Shown in pieces: positions 22,950-33,948 of a stretch of DNA of 64,000 nt. The notes beneath the pieces were generated by a model that worked only from the letters and a program-made list of their open reading frames with translations, was not told the origin of the DNA and did not search any database. How positions within the stretch are numbered: position 1 is the stretch's first letter; every line of letters begins with the position of its first letter. Source of the DNA: Pseudisothecium myosuroides (taxonomy: Eukaryota; Streptophyta; Bryopsida; Hypnales; Lembophyllaceae); assembly GCA_951799445.1 (NCBI GenBank), contig OX637297.1:1240001-1304000 (forward strand). Direction: 5' to 3'. The position numbers were made by a program, and so were the translations under genes.

Positions 22950-23696
22950 TTAACCCCTAAATATAAAAACTGCATTTTTTGGCAACATAGTGATTTTGGG
23001 TAGCTCACTATGAATGAAGTTTGTTTTTTTCCCTTTGAAAAGTTCATACAATATGTGCTTAAGGAGTAGCATTAAGACCCAATAATTTTCATAACTTTTG
23101 ACTTTATAGTTGAAAAATTATTGCATGATATATGATTTTCATTGCTGGTCGGGCAGCCCGGATAGCTCGAAAAACTTCTTTAAAAATCGCATTTTCAAAA
23201 ATTAAAAGTTTGAAATTGGTTCTTTAGATTTATATCTGTGTGGGAAGCTTTGAATCATTCCATTTGGATTAACAAGTCAAAAGTTATGAGGTGTTTTAGT
23301 TTACGGGTAGGTATGGAGTCTTTGAAAGCCATAACTACGTACAAACTAAAACTCCTCATAACTTTTGACTCGTTAATCCAAATGGAATGATTCAAAGCTT
23401 TCCACGTAGATATAAATCTAAAGAACCAATTTCAAATTTTTATTTTTTAAAAACGTGATTTTTAAAAAAGTTTTACGAGCTGCCCGGGCTGCCCGCTGAG
23501 CAATGAAAACCATATATCATGCAATAATTTTTTAACCATGAAGTCAAAAATTATGAAAATTGTTGCTCCTTAAAGCTACTCCTCGGGCACATATTGTGTG
23601 AAATTTTCAAAGAAATAAAATAAAAACTCCACTCAAAGTGAGCTGCCCAAAATCGCTATGTTACTAAAAAACGATGTTTGGACATTTAGGGGTTAA
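22950..23696. mobile_element. 747-bp fold-back element with TTAA/CCCCTAAAT termini
   Basis: The element is a long inverted repeat. Arms of about 350-360 bp (22950-23305 and 23345-23696) are largely complementary around a short loop centred near 23323. The ends are TTAACCCCTAAAT and ATTTAGGGGTTAA. Paired landmarks include GTAGCTCACTATGAATG with CACTCAAAGTGAGCTGCCC, and AAGCTTTGAATCATTCCATT with AATGGAATGATTCAAAGCTT. No coding capacity. TTAA flanks both ends, as expected for a TTAA-specific (piggyBac-type) target duplication, although TTAA could instead be part of the repeat. A transcript would form a long hairpin and might feed small-RNA production. Confidence 0.85.
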
Positions 23697-24555
23697 GTAA
23701 TCAAAACCAAGGGACCATTCTAATTGTTTAAAAAGACATGAATGTTGTACTATTGAATTTAGAACACTAACTTGAAGTATAAATAGGGGGCAATGCATGT
23801 GAATTGGGTTATTTGGTGAAATGTGGTGTATTGGAATTTTAAGTTCAATCTCATTTAAGGTCCATTTTAGTTTGCTAAATGCAATTTTGAAAGCAAATTT
23901 GGCATAGAATGAACTCTAGGTTTGTGAGATAGATAGAAGATGATGGTAGGTTGTTAAAATTAGCATTTTTAGGATCTTTGGTATGGTGCCCCCATTTTGT
24001 TATAGAGTTTTTGGAAAAAATTTGAGTGTTTTAATTGAAAAATCCATTGCTTGGAAGGCTAGGTAGTATACATTGCCCCCTCGGACTCTTCTAGGGGTAT
24101 TTTTTTCCATCACGGTGGAAAAACACTTATAGAATTGGTGCATCTGTCGGGAAGGAGTGTTAGGAATTGTAACTTGTGGTACAAGTTCTCTTGACGTGCC
24201 TTTTGTAGATTTCGTGGAGCTTAGTTGAAGAGCTTGGAGATTGTTTCATTTCCAAGAGCCCTCAACACTACAAAAAGTCCAGACATGAAGCATATGCTAC
24301 GTCATTATATAATATATATAATTCAACTACAACATACCATGCTTCATTCAAGAAAATAAATGCAAAATAGATTCTTATTCAATTCTTCCTTGGTTTACAC
24401 AACTAATGAAAACCGTTCATGACTCCATGTAAACTCAACATCAACAAGCATGGTACTTCTACAATAAAAGTTGAAAACAACCTTTTGTCATTACAAGCTT
24501 TTGGTACACGTAATATGAGCACGTAAACATCTAAGCCTACATCCCTTCAAGCCCT
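23697..24555. other. AT-rich spacer
   Basis: No gene or repeat structure is supported here. The right part lies downstream of the minus-strand basic protein and probably holds its 3' UTR. Confidence 0.4.
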
Positions 24556-25386
24556 TCAACAAGATGGACTGTAATCAAAATCTCCTTTCACCTCCGCCCC
24601 ACTACTTTTACATCCCTTCTTCCATCCAACGTCTTCATTGCTTGATGTCTCTTCCATATTGTCAGATGAAGATCCTCCTTCTTCTACTTGCTTACATGTG
24701 CGTGATTTCTGTCATTTCACCTTCTTGTTTTCAATCTTGACTTTCAGTATGGCTTGCCTCTTGGACTCCTTAATGCCTTCGATCGGTTTTATTTTCTTCT
24801 TTGGAACTGGCAAACATGCATCAAGGGGGGTTCTACAAACGTTTTGTTTTTTAATTGGAAAAACCGCAAAAGGCAGCATACCTCTTTTCTTCTTGTCTTG
24901 AGGGGATTCTTTGACCTCTAATTTTCCAGTTGTAGGCCCTCCATCAATGGTTATATTCATTGCATTCCCAGACTGCGGCATAGGGGTTGACAATTTCATA
25001 ATGCGTCGTGGTGGTGCACCGCGAGAACTGCTCCGTTGCAACATTGAAGCCAATGTTTGATCCCCATCATCATCAGTTAATGATACGGTACGACTTTGAT
25101 TGATGCTATATTTAGGATCTTTTGGAATGTTGGCAAGTTGTTTTCCAAACTCGGAACTACTTGAACCATCTCAAATTCTGCTAGCGCTTCCTAATAGTGC
25201 ACGTGGAAGATCCCTACGTGAAGGTATTTGTAGTTGGAGCATGACTTGCTTCTTGCCGTGAATTGTATTGGCAAAAATTAGGTTTCCGGGCCCTACCAAA
25301 CATTGATCACCATTAGTCTCTTCTTCATTTGCTTTGTCATTTCCAATAGTTTATTCTCCTGTATTCTTGCTCACCAATGCCGCCAT
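24556..25386 (-). pseudogene. Lys-rich nuclear-type protein, divergent partner of the RING gene, three in-frame stops
   Basis: A single frame of 277 codons runs from ATG at 25386 to TGA at 24556 with internal TAA (25351-25353), TGA (25171-25173) and TGA (24712-24714). The stops correspond to Gln, Arg and Arg codons after one transition. The protein has a Ser/Arg motif RSSSRGAPPRR, several Lys clusters (DKKKRG, PKKKIK, KVKIENKKVK) and a Ser/Glu/Asp-rich C-terminus, so it looks like a disordered nuclear or nucleic-acid-binding protein. I do not recognise a family. Its start lies 792 bp from the start of the divergently transcribed gene at 26178, across a GC-rich block, so the two probably share a promoter region and may act together. 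Confidence 0.5.
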
Positions 25387-25529
25387 TGTCAACACAATCA
25401 TGTTCAGGGTTGTCTTCCCTGACCTGTCAACAACTCGACAAACACGACGTCACAGATAGACAAGAGCCCCTCCGTCCGTCTAGTAAAGTCAAATTTTACC
25501 CTTGACTTTTTTTAAATTACCTTCCATTT

Positions 25530-26000
25530 ACCTTATCCTAATTGGACGCCATGTGGCGTCCGCGTGGCACAGTGCAAGGGCGCATGCGGGTGAAATGGGA
25601 CTTCGGGTGGAGGGTGACTCCGGGTGGAGGGCGATTGCGGGGGCAAGGCGACCGTGGGTAGGGCCACTTCGAGTACAGGCTGGTCCAATTCGGACCAGAA
25701 GTCGCCCAAGTCGACCCACGGTCTCCCAGCAGCATCTGCACGCGCCCCGTACCCGCGGCCTCCAACCGGACCCACACGCGCCCCGTACCTGCGGTGTCCA
25801 ACCGGACCAACACGCACCCCGTACCCGCAGTCGCTAGCTCTCCCTGTGCGCGCCCTCCCGCACCCGCGGTCTCCGGATGACCTGCACGCACCCCTCTCAA
25901 CCCGCGGTCTCCCTTTCGCCAGCCGCGGTCTCCCACCCCACCCGTGTTCTCCTCCCGACCTGCACGCGCCCCTTGGACCAGCGGTCGCCACCCACGGTCG
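25530..26000 (+). promoter_or_regulatory. GC-rich bidirectional intergenic block with ~36-bp minisatellite
   Basis: In an otherwise AT-rich region this block is strongly GC- and CpG-rich. Units of about 36 bp beginning CGCGCCCCGTACCCGCGG (about 25738, 25774, 25810) repeat in tandem, then become degenerate (25846-25995) around GACCTGCACGC and CCGCGGTCTCC. It lies between two divergent starts. A similar GC-rich minisatellite lies upstream of the paralogous gene at 33.9-35.4 kb in the same orientation relative to the gene. Open frames here are by-products of high GC. Confidence 0.6.
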
Positions 26001-26006
26001 CTTTCC

Positions 26007-26013
26007 TATAAAT
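26007..26013 (+). promoter_or_regulatory. TATA box candidate of the RING gene
   Basis: TATAAAT lies at the right edge of the GC-rich block, 171 bp before the ATG at 26178, a normal distance for a plant promoter with a 5' UTR of about 140 bp. Confidence 0.5.
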
Positions 26014-26177
26014 CCGTCGCCCGTGTTCTTTTTTGGTACCTTCCTTCTTCACTTGGGCTATACAGCTTGTACCCATTCGTGGCTACATGCGATACCTTAA
26101 GTGAAGAAAAATAACTATTTTTATTATCTACGGTTGCGGTTTTGGATTTTGGCGAGTCACACGGTGGACATTTACTC

Positions 26178-28667
26178 ATGGCTAGCACAGGAAACACCAA
26201 TGGGTCAGTTCCCATTTCAGCTGCTGCTCGAAATGCCGGGGCAGTGAGAAAGGCTGCTTTAGACAAGAATCGGAAGCGCAGAGGTACTATACATCGAAAA
26301 CGATTGCATGTGCTGAATAGTGCAAATCACCTTGCATTTAAAGGGTGGGACGAGGAGCCCGAACCATGGACAATACAAACCTGTGAAGATTATATTGAAT
26401 GGTGCCACATCGACAAGTTATTTCTAGCATGGCGGCATTATCAAAACCGACACACAAACAAGGCAAACTTGAAGTACTGTGAAAGTCCAGCTTTCCTTCA
26501 GAGATGCTTCGAGTTGTGGCAAGTCCTTTACAAAACCGCCTTCGTGGAAAGAAATGAAGTCCCCTTCTTCCTTGCGAGAGGAGCATATGCTGAGGTGTCA
26601 CTAAACAAAGAGGTTGATTGGAGCACGGTTAAGGAAAGTACGTACATTACACGTCCAGAAAACGGTTCCATACCTAAAGGTGTTTTGACTTTTCTAGAGG
26701 GTGGACTTGGACCTATTCGAAGTACTCCTAAGAATCAACCCTCTGTTCAAATTGAGAGTGCGGAATCCGAAGAGGATGACAATTTGGATGGTACGCGTCT
26801 TCCCAGGACATTACGAGTTGTTGAGGAGTTTTTAGCCCCCATCGACATTCAAAATGGAAGTACCGAGGCAGGGGAAACCTCGCAAGGACGTCATGACAGA
26901 CCAACACCAAGGGTGCGACGTTCAATCAATCGAATTGGAACTGCATTAGTCTCTATGGCGGTTTCAAGACCAGCTGCACCACCACCACATGCGAGCAATG
27001 TCTTTGATTTTAGCCAAGACGAAGACATGGCGACAGAACAAACCGTCCACGTTCTTCTTCCGCAATCTCGAGTACAATCAACTGACAACGTGATGACCTT
27101 GGCAAAGGCCCTAGACCTCTTGAAGACGAAGGATGCCACCATAGCTTCTCTAGAATCTGATGTGAGCAAACTACGGTCCGAGTGTGAACACAAAAAGGTC
27201 CTCATTTCACAACAATCTGTAGAACTACAGCGCCTCCGAGACAAAGAGCGGGAGACTTTCAGTTTGTCGGATATGGATGACACCTTCATTGACCACGATC
27301 CACTGCAACTAGAGAAGGTAGTAGGAGACTTAACCAGTGACATCCTTCACCGTTCTCCGCCTTCCAAGCGTATCAGGCGTGCTTCATTAATTCCAAGTGC
27401 GCTTCCTACTCCCACCATGATAGATACTACGAATGACACAACTGATCTCCATGGCACCCAAGATTCACTCTCTTTTCCAGTAGTACTACATTCCACACCG
27501 TCAGATAAGGATAAGGAACTTCTTAAGGATAATGGATTGCTTAGAAAGCGTTTGGCTGAGCTGTTGGCAATATACTATCATTGGAAGGTCGCATGCATTT
27601 TAACCATGGACCAATCTCAACAAATCGCAATGGAATTGGATAAAGTTTCGAAGAACTTTCATGCAAATGCCCTGAAACGAGAGAACGGGCTCACGTCATG
27701 GGCGTTGGTGGAAGACATGTTTCCCGATGACATGCCCATGATGGCCGCGCCGGCAAAAAATCTAATAGATTGGGCGCAAAACGGTTGGGACCACGGAAAT
27801 CAAATGTCCTCCCACGACGACATCGAAGGGCGGACGTTGCTTTGGCCGAAGCCTGCTTCTTTTGTCTTGGACCAAACCATGTGTCCTATATGTCAAAACC
27901 AATTTGGACTTAAAGGCGGTTGGGCTCTTGGATCCTGTGCCCATGTCTACCACCCTTAGTGCCTCATCACGCAATGTTTGATTAGATGACGTTGCGTTCT
28001 CTGCTCAGCACCATTCCATGATTGTCTGTATGCCATGTTCAATTTGATGACTTACATGCCACCTTCTTGGGAACACAGCGTTGACACAACGGCAGAGCGG
28101 AGCTTATGGGGTCGAGACTTGGTTTGGAGTTGGCGATCGGTCCAGCATGACCAAGAAAAGGGACAACCTAGCGCGCAGTTGAATTGGGAAACTGACCCGG
28201 CCGAAATTGTTCAAGTTGCACCAAGGCTGATGGGAAAAGGCCCACAAAACGAAGGAAGGAGGGCATTCTTCTTCCAATGCCTTGGTGGATATTTTGATAA
28301 GAACTCCTCCACCTTCAAGTGGGGTCCTCATCCTGAAGGGCACCGTTGGAATTTCCAAGGGGAGAGGATGGCCAATAACGATGAAAATGCCTCGTTAGAA
28401 GAATTGAATGATGCGCAGTACATGGACTCCACGTATGGACCTTATTACGTGAGTCAAGCACTAGACTACTTGTTGGAAGTACACTCTCCGGGGACAACAA
28501 GGACCCTCCAAGCACTAAAAGACTCCAATGTCTTGGAATCCATTTTGAATGCGGACGGACCAGCTTCACGAACTCGTGCCAGGAGGAATCTTGGGGTTGG
28601 AGAGTCATCCAACTACGAACGTGGTGAAGGAAGTGGTACTCGAAACGACCCAAATGTTATCATCTAA
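26178..28667 (+). pseudogene. Copy A: novel N-domain, coiled coil and RING-type finger protein, two in-frame stops
   Basis: One frame of 830 codons runs from ATG 26178 to TAA 28665, broken only by TAG 27957 and TGA 27987. Domains in order: a basic start; an unrecognised domain (about residues 45-165) with GWDEEPEPW, YIEWCHIDKLF, a WRH motif, FELWQVLY and EVDWSTV; an acidic/Ser linker; a coiled coil (about residues 310-375); a second helical region (about 445-505); then a RING-H2-like finger starting at about residue 574 with CPIC, SCAHVYH, a Cys, and CVLC; and a 210-residue C-terminal region ending in GEGSGT. Both stops lie inside the finger, and TGA sits where Arg (CGA) is likely. RING fingers commonly recruit E2 enzymes, but neither activity nor target can be inferred. 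Copies or parts occur at 33949, 37803, 49883 and 57369. A truncated product with the N-domain and coiled coil, without the finger, could still be made. Confidence 0.7.
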
Positions 28668-29449
28668 GCATTTTCATTCTTCGGTTGCATTGACGTCGCT
28701 TCTCGTAATAGTATAAATTATGATAGGCCCCCAGCATGTGGTCATAGCATATGAGCATATCCACATATCCACGCTCGTTATGTCGAGCTTTATTTTGTAA
28801 TTTTGTTTTATCTCGGAAAATAGTCTTCTAAAGCTTCAAACTGTAGTGATGTACTACAATTTTATATTTCTTTTATTTTGATTATATATTACAATACTTT
28901 TTTACACCGGAATTTCAATGTTTACCATCAATATTACTATACGTTGCTCACTCGCTATTTAAAAAAGGAATTGTTCAAATCATCTGACCATTGATTTGAG
29001 GTTCACGTTGATTTTGCATTTCCTTCTGCATGAATGGATAAAGTACAGAAGCAGACTTCTGGTGTAATCTACCAATGGTTATGTTACTTAAACTTCATAT
29101 AAGAATGTGATACGATTCCAAATAAGTAAACCTCTAAAGGACCTTAGCCCTTCTTCCACCAAAATACACCAGGAATTGCCATTTCTAATTTTCTATTTCC
29201 AAAATTGAAAGTTCTCGAAAGCATTCTCTGTCAATGTCTGACCATGAGGATCAAATACCCAAAAAGGCAAAAAAAAAGAACTGTGCAAGGGAAAAAAATT
29301 TAGAATCCTAACCACAAAAATAGGTTAATATTAGCCAAATTGCCAATTACAATCTCACCACTGGGATTAGTGATATCTTAATCCATCTTCGAGCTTCTGA
29401 TATTTTCATTTTCTATTCATTATTGAAACGACTTCTCCTTCATAATTTT
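28668..29449. other. 3' flank of copy A and AT-rich spacer
   Basis: The left part likely holds the 3' UTR of copy A. No other coding or repeat signal is supported. CCTCTAAAGGACC at about 29130 resembles part of the TTAA-element terminus but has no visible partner. Confidence 0.4.
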
Positions 29450-30410
29450 GTAACCCCTAAAGGACCGAGGCATTTTTTCTGTGAAAATCAAATGAAATCT
29501 ACCAATTCAGTACCTAAGAGTATAAAATTATTTCAATAGATTTTTTTCAACATCTAACCGTAGGCTCTAAGTCCTCTAACACCTAACTAGTATGCAGAAG
29601 TATGGAGAAAATTTTTAAAATTCTTGATCGCATGCATTGCAAGATATTTGCATTTAAACTTGAAAGTGGAAAACATAAGTTCTTCAACACATTGCGGCGG
29701 TAGATTTCTTGACTTTGAACATTTTTGAATTAAAATATTTGGACTATAGATTTTGAACTTCAAATCTAGAATTCAATTTAGAGTGTCGAGAAAAAAATTC
29801 CAGATAAATTCATTTTCAATCTTAAAGAAATTGTTAAATAGAAGTAGGTACAAGATTACGGAAAAATCTAGAATCTTTTTATCTTTTAGGATGAATTGAA
29901 ATGCACTGATTCCAATGATAAGATTGTTCTAACAAATAAAGTAAACCATGCTAAATTTATTTATTTGCAAAATTTTCAAAATTGCATTCAAAATTGAATA
30001 AATGAATCCTACAAGTCATTTTCTTCAAGAAAATGCTGTAAGCCTGTAACTGCCCCCCCCCAAAAGGATGTCTTTAACTTTCTCATAACAAATCCAAATG
30101 AAATGAATCAAAACTTTCCATATAGACAAAAACATAATCTATAAGAAAAAAAAATAAAAAAAAAATGGTGTAAAAAATGTTGTTGCCCATTTGTCCCCCG
30201 TCCCCAATTGTGAGCTTGTTTGGTCATAACTCTTGTAAAAAAGCATTGATTCTAGAAAAAATATATATTCTTGCAAAGCTTATTAGTTTTTCTATTTTAA
30301 AAAAACTTCTAAAAAATTGTGACAAAAATTCAGCCCGTACTAACTTCACCAAAATCGCATTTGGCCATTTGTTTCTCGAAGGGACAATGGTCCATTGGGG
30401 GAGGTTGTAA
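29450..30410 (-). mobile_element. TTAA-type element, ~960 bp, minus orientation
   Basis: Begins GTAACCCCTAAAGGACC and ends GGGGGAGGTTGTAA, degenerate forms of the TTAACCCCTAAAGGAC terminal repeat. Internal landmarks in reverse orientation include AAATCCAAATGAAATGAATC and CATTTGTTTCTCGAAGGGAC. Non-coding. It faces the next copy head to head across about 125 bp. Confidence 0.7.
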
Positions 30411-30536
30411 TGAGTGAAAATTAAATGAATTTAAGTGAAAATTTCTTTTGTGCTCTTTGAAGTGAAGTCTTGACCATTAAAAATTAGAAATTCAAAATGG
30501 GTAGTGCAAATCATCAAAGATGTGAATGTTCAAACT

Positions 30537-31490
30537 TTGAATACCTAAAAAGCCATTGTCCCTTCAGTGGACAAATAGGATTTACAACAGGTACATACGA
30601 GCTACAAATTTCTTTTGATTTTATGAACCTTCTTTTCCAAATACAAAAAGTTGATTAGCGTTGTGGAAATATAAAATTCATTTCAATCTATGGGTGAGAA
30701 CAACAATTATGCCCAAATAACCTCAAAACAGGGGAGAGGGGGCAGCAAACATATTTGTTGCTAAATTTTTTACGGATCTGGTTTTCTTCTAAAATTTTTT
30801 TTTTTTCATTTCTAAAGTTCAAATTCGTTTCATTTAGATTTGTCATGAGAATGTTTTGGTCTTTCGAACAATTTTGTTTTTTCCAGGCAATTAGAATTTA
30901 GAGCATGCACTTGAAAAAAAAGAGTAGTAGGATTCATTTCTAAATGCAATTTTTGCATTTAAATTAAAAAAAAGGGCCATACAATTTAAGGTGCTTGCTA
31001 AAAGAATGTCAGCATTGGTATTAGTGCATTTTAATTCCATCTAAAAATTATAATATTTTAGATTTTCTTCTCACTCATATCTAATTACCTACTTCTATTA
31101 AACAAATTTTTGAATAATGAAAAACAAGTTTTCGGGAATTTTTTTGGGGTATAATAAACTCAGTTCTTCATTATAAAGATTTAAAGCCCTTCCACTTTGT
31201 ACTGTAGGCAATTTAAGTTTAAATTGATCAAAGTTAGGAAATCAAGCCCCGCGCCTCCGCAATGTGCTAAAAAATTCATTTTTTGCACTTCACACGCAGA
31301 TGTGTTGCAATTTGTGTGGTTTTAGATTCTATATTCTATCAACGCATTTTCATACTAGTTAGGTATAAGATCCTACGCTTCGATGTGGAAAAAATAAATA
31401 TTAAATTTCTTTAATTTTGCGTTAAATTTGACAAATGGCACTTTGAAGTTATTGTTTACACTAAAAAGACCTTTTCTTGTAAGGGGTTTA
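30537..31490 (+). mobile_element. TTAA-type element, ~954 bp, plus orientation
   Basis: Begins TTGAATACCTAAAAAGCC with CATTGTCCCTTCAGTGGACA following, and ends CTTGTAAGGGGTTTA. The interior has TTCATTTAGATTTGTCATGA and CAATTAGAATTTAGAGCATG, equivalent to blocks in the copy at 32437. Non-coding and more diverged than that copy. Confidence 0.65.
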
Positions 31491-32436
31491 GAATCTATTC
31501 AAACAGGGTGCATAAAATCATATTTCATCCCTTCAAATGCTAATATCTTGCAATGCATTGGATAAAAGTTTTGGAAATGTTACATTGTTACCCACACGTT
31601 TTATTACTAGTCTTTTGGAAAACCCTACTATCAAGTATGCACAACAACCCTTTGGTAAACTTTTGTACTTTCTGAAAGAGAAATGGTAGTTGGATAAAAT
31701 TTCAGAATTTAAATCAACATGGTGGAGAATAGAATCTATAGTGTTAGAGGGAACAAATTGGAAAGATAGAAAATTTCATTCTTTTTAAAATTGTTAAGTA
31801 CATATTGAGACAAGATAGAAGAAAAAAAAATCATATTCCCGTAGAACTATAGGGCTCTTCCATTTTTAATTAAGTATTACCAAAAGCATGACAAAAATTA
31901 AGACTCTACGTACCTGTCCGGATTTCCATCTGGGGGTCCGCAACTCCGGATTCCTATGACGGTGGATAGTGGACCATTTTGTTAAAAAAAACTCTAAGCA
32001 TGCTTTTCCAAAAAATAACATTGAAATTCTATTGTGCATGCCATTTCTACAATTATGGTGAATATATTCTTGATAGGTGAATCCCTGAAGTCACTAAGGC
32101 TCCAAACCATTCAAAAATCACAATTGCCATTGCTTTCCCCCTTTTGACCAAAAAATTTAGAATTTTTGTGTTTGGCATATTTAATTGTAGGATCTATCTA
32201 GGCACTAGTACATAAATGTCTCAAAGACAATTTATGAACTTTAAATGTGTGATCTTTACATTTCCTATGGAAAAAAATTAAATATAGAATGAACCTTGGT
32301 CGATTACATTTACAGGCTTCTAATCATTTGCCGGTTGTAGAATTCCCACTGTGGACAACAAACTTCTATTTCTTCAAGTTCAAGAATTGGATTTATAGTC
32401 TATAATTATTACTTCTTTTTCAATTTCAAGTGCTTA
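31491..32436. other. AT-rich spacer between TTAA-type elements
   Basis: No coding frame. A fragment near 31530-31620 (CTAATATCTTGCAATGCATT) resembles the 3' interior of the elements, so this may be an older fragment. Confidence 0.4.
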
Positions 32437-33379
32437 TTAACCCCTAAAGAACCGTTGTCCCTTTGGGAAACAAATGCATTTTTGGGCAGGTACCTACGAG
32501 GAGAAATTTTGTCGTGATTTCTTGGAAAAAAAATTTGAGATAAAAAAATTGATAAGTTTTGTGGGAGTGTCACTTTTTTCAAAATCGGTGCCCGCGAATT
32601 AAATTTATGACCAAATAGTTTAATGAAGGGGCCAGCGGCCGGCGGGAGCCCGGCTAGCAAAATATAAGTAGACAAAAATTTGAAATTTTCTTCTTTATAT
32701 TTTTTGGCTCACAGGATATATTTTTGTCTACCTTAAAAAGTTTGATTCATTTCATTTGGATTTGTAATGACAAAGTTATGGACATTCTTGTTTTTTGGGC
32801 AGTTAGAGCATCTTCTTGAAAAAAATTACTTATATGATTCATTTTTGAATGCAATTATTGCAATTTAAAAGAAAAAAATTTACATGGTCTGATTTATTTG
32901 CTAGAACAATCTCACCATTGAGATTAGTGCATTTTAATTCCATTTAAAATATATTAATATTTCAGATTTCCCCTCTATCTTGTACCCACTTCTATTTAGC
33001 AATTTTCTTTAGAATGATAATTAATTTTTTTTGAATTTTTCTTTTTTCCTAGACTCTCATCTCAATTCTCCACTATAAAGATGTAAAGCTCAAAACTCTG
33101 TAGTGAAAAAATTTTGAGTTAAAAATGTTGAAAGTAAAAAGATGTAGTCCTGCAATGTGTTGAAAAACTTGTTTTTTTCACTTTAAACATTGATATCTTG
33201 CAATTTGTGCCGTCAAAAATTCTGAATTTTTTTCGACACTTGTTTATACTAGTTAGGTGTAAGATCCTACGGTTAGATTTGAAAAAAAAACAATTTTCAA
33301 TTTTTTTGACTCTTTGCTATAGATATGGCAGTTTTGAGTGTTTTCGGCAAAAAAAAGGCCTTTGTCCTTTAGGGGTTAA
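32437..33379 (+). mobile_element. TTAA-type element, 943 bp, best-preserved termini
   Basis: Starts TTAACCCCTAAAGAACCG and ends GTCCTTTAGGGGTTAA, giving terminal inverted repeats of about 12-16 bp with TTAA at both outer ends. Near the left end GTTGTCCCTTTGGGAAACAA is a partly palindromic block conserved in the other copies. The interior (TTCATTTGGATTTGTAATGA, CAGTTAGAGCATCTTCTTGA) matches the copy at 63285. It has no transposase, so it would be non-autonomous. The CCCY start and TTAA flank are the hallmarks of piggyBac-type elements. Confidence 0.75.
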
Positions 33380-33948
33380 TGGGACAAGAAATATAAAGTA
33401 TAAAGTCTGACTTCTTGTACTATACATTGGAAGGATTCCTGAACATGATGCAAAATGTATTTATTCTTTTCATACCAAAAGAATTTTGCTTTCAAATTTA
33501 AGTTTTAAAATTATCCATGTCTCAGACTCATTTGAAAATTCATGGAGCATATTACATTATAGGCAATTGTAAGATGTATGGGAGAAAACATCATATGCAA
33601 ATTGACTGACATCTGCTACCTATGTAACAATTCATATATTATATACAACATCATATTTGCAAAAATCATATTCAATTCATGATTCATAGTACGTTCTACA
33701 CTTCTACCAAAAGACTATACATAAAAATTCATAGAATCTAAGAAGTTCTAAGACCCAATATTGTTATAGTATTTCTACACTTCTACATAGGGCAACCCAC
33801 AAATTTAATTTTCTTGTACGCACTATATCAAGTGGAACCACAATGTACACGCTAATAAATGCCAAAATTTGAGATTTATGTACATAGTCACAATAGACAA
33901 GTGTCATCCAACAAAATTGTGTTCACAACGTTTCTTTGTCATGTGTTC
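33380..33948. other. AT-rich 3' flank of copy B
   Basis: No coding or repeat structure supported. A RING finger equivalent to that of copy A was sought here on the minus strand and not found. Confidence 0.4.

Noticed and set aside
25530..26000. Long open frames in the GC-rich blocks as Pro/Arg-rich proteins
   Set aside because: Frames are open in several phases on both strands, as expected from high GC and tandem repetition, and encode only repetitive low-complexity peptides.
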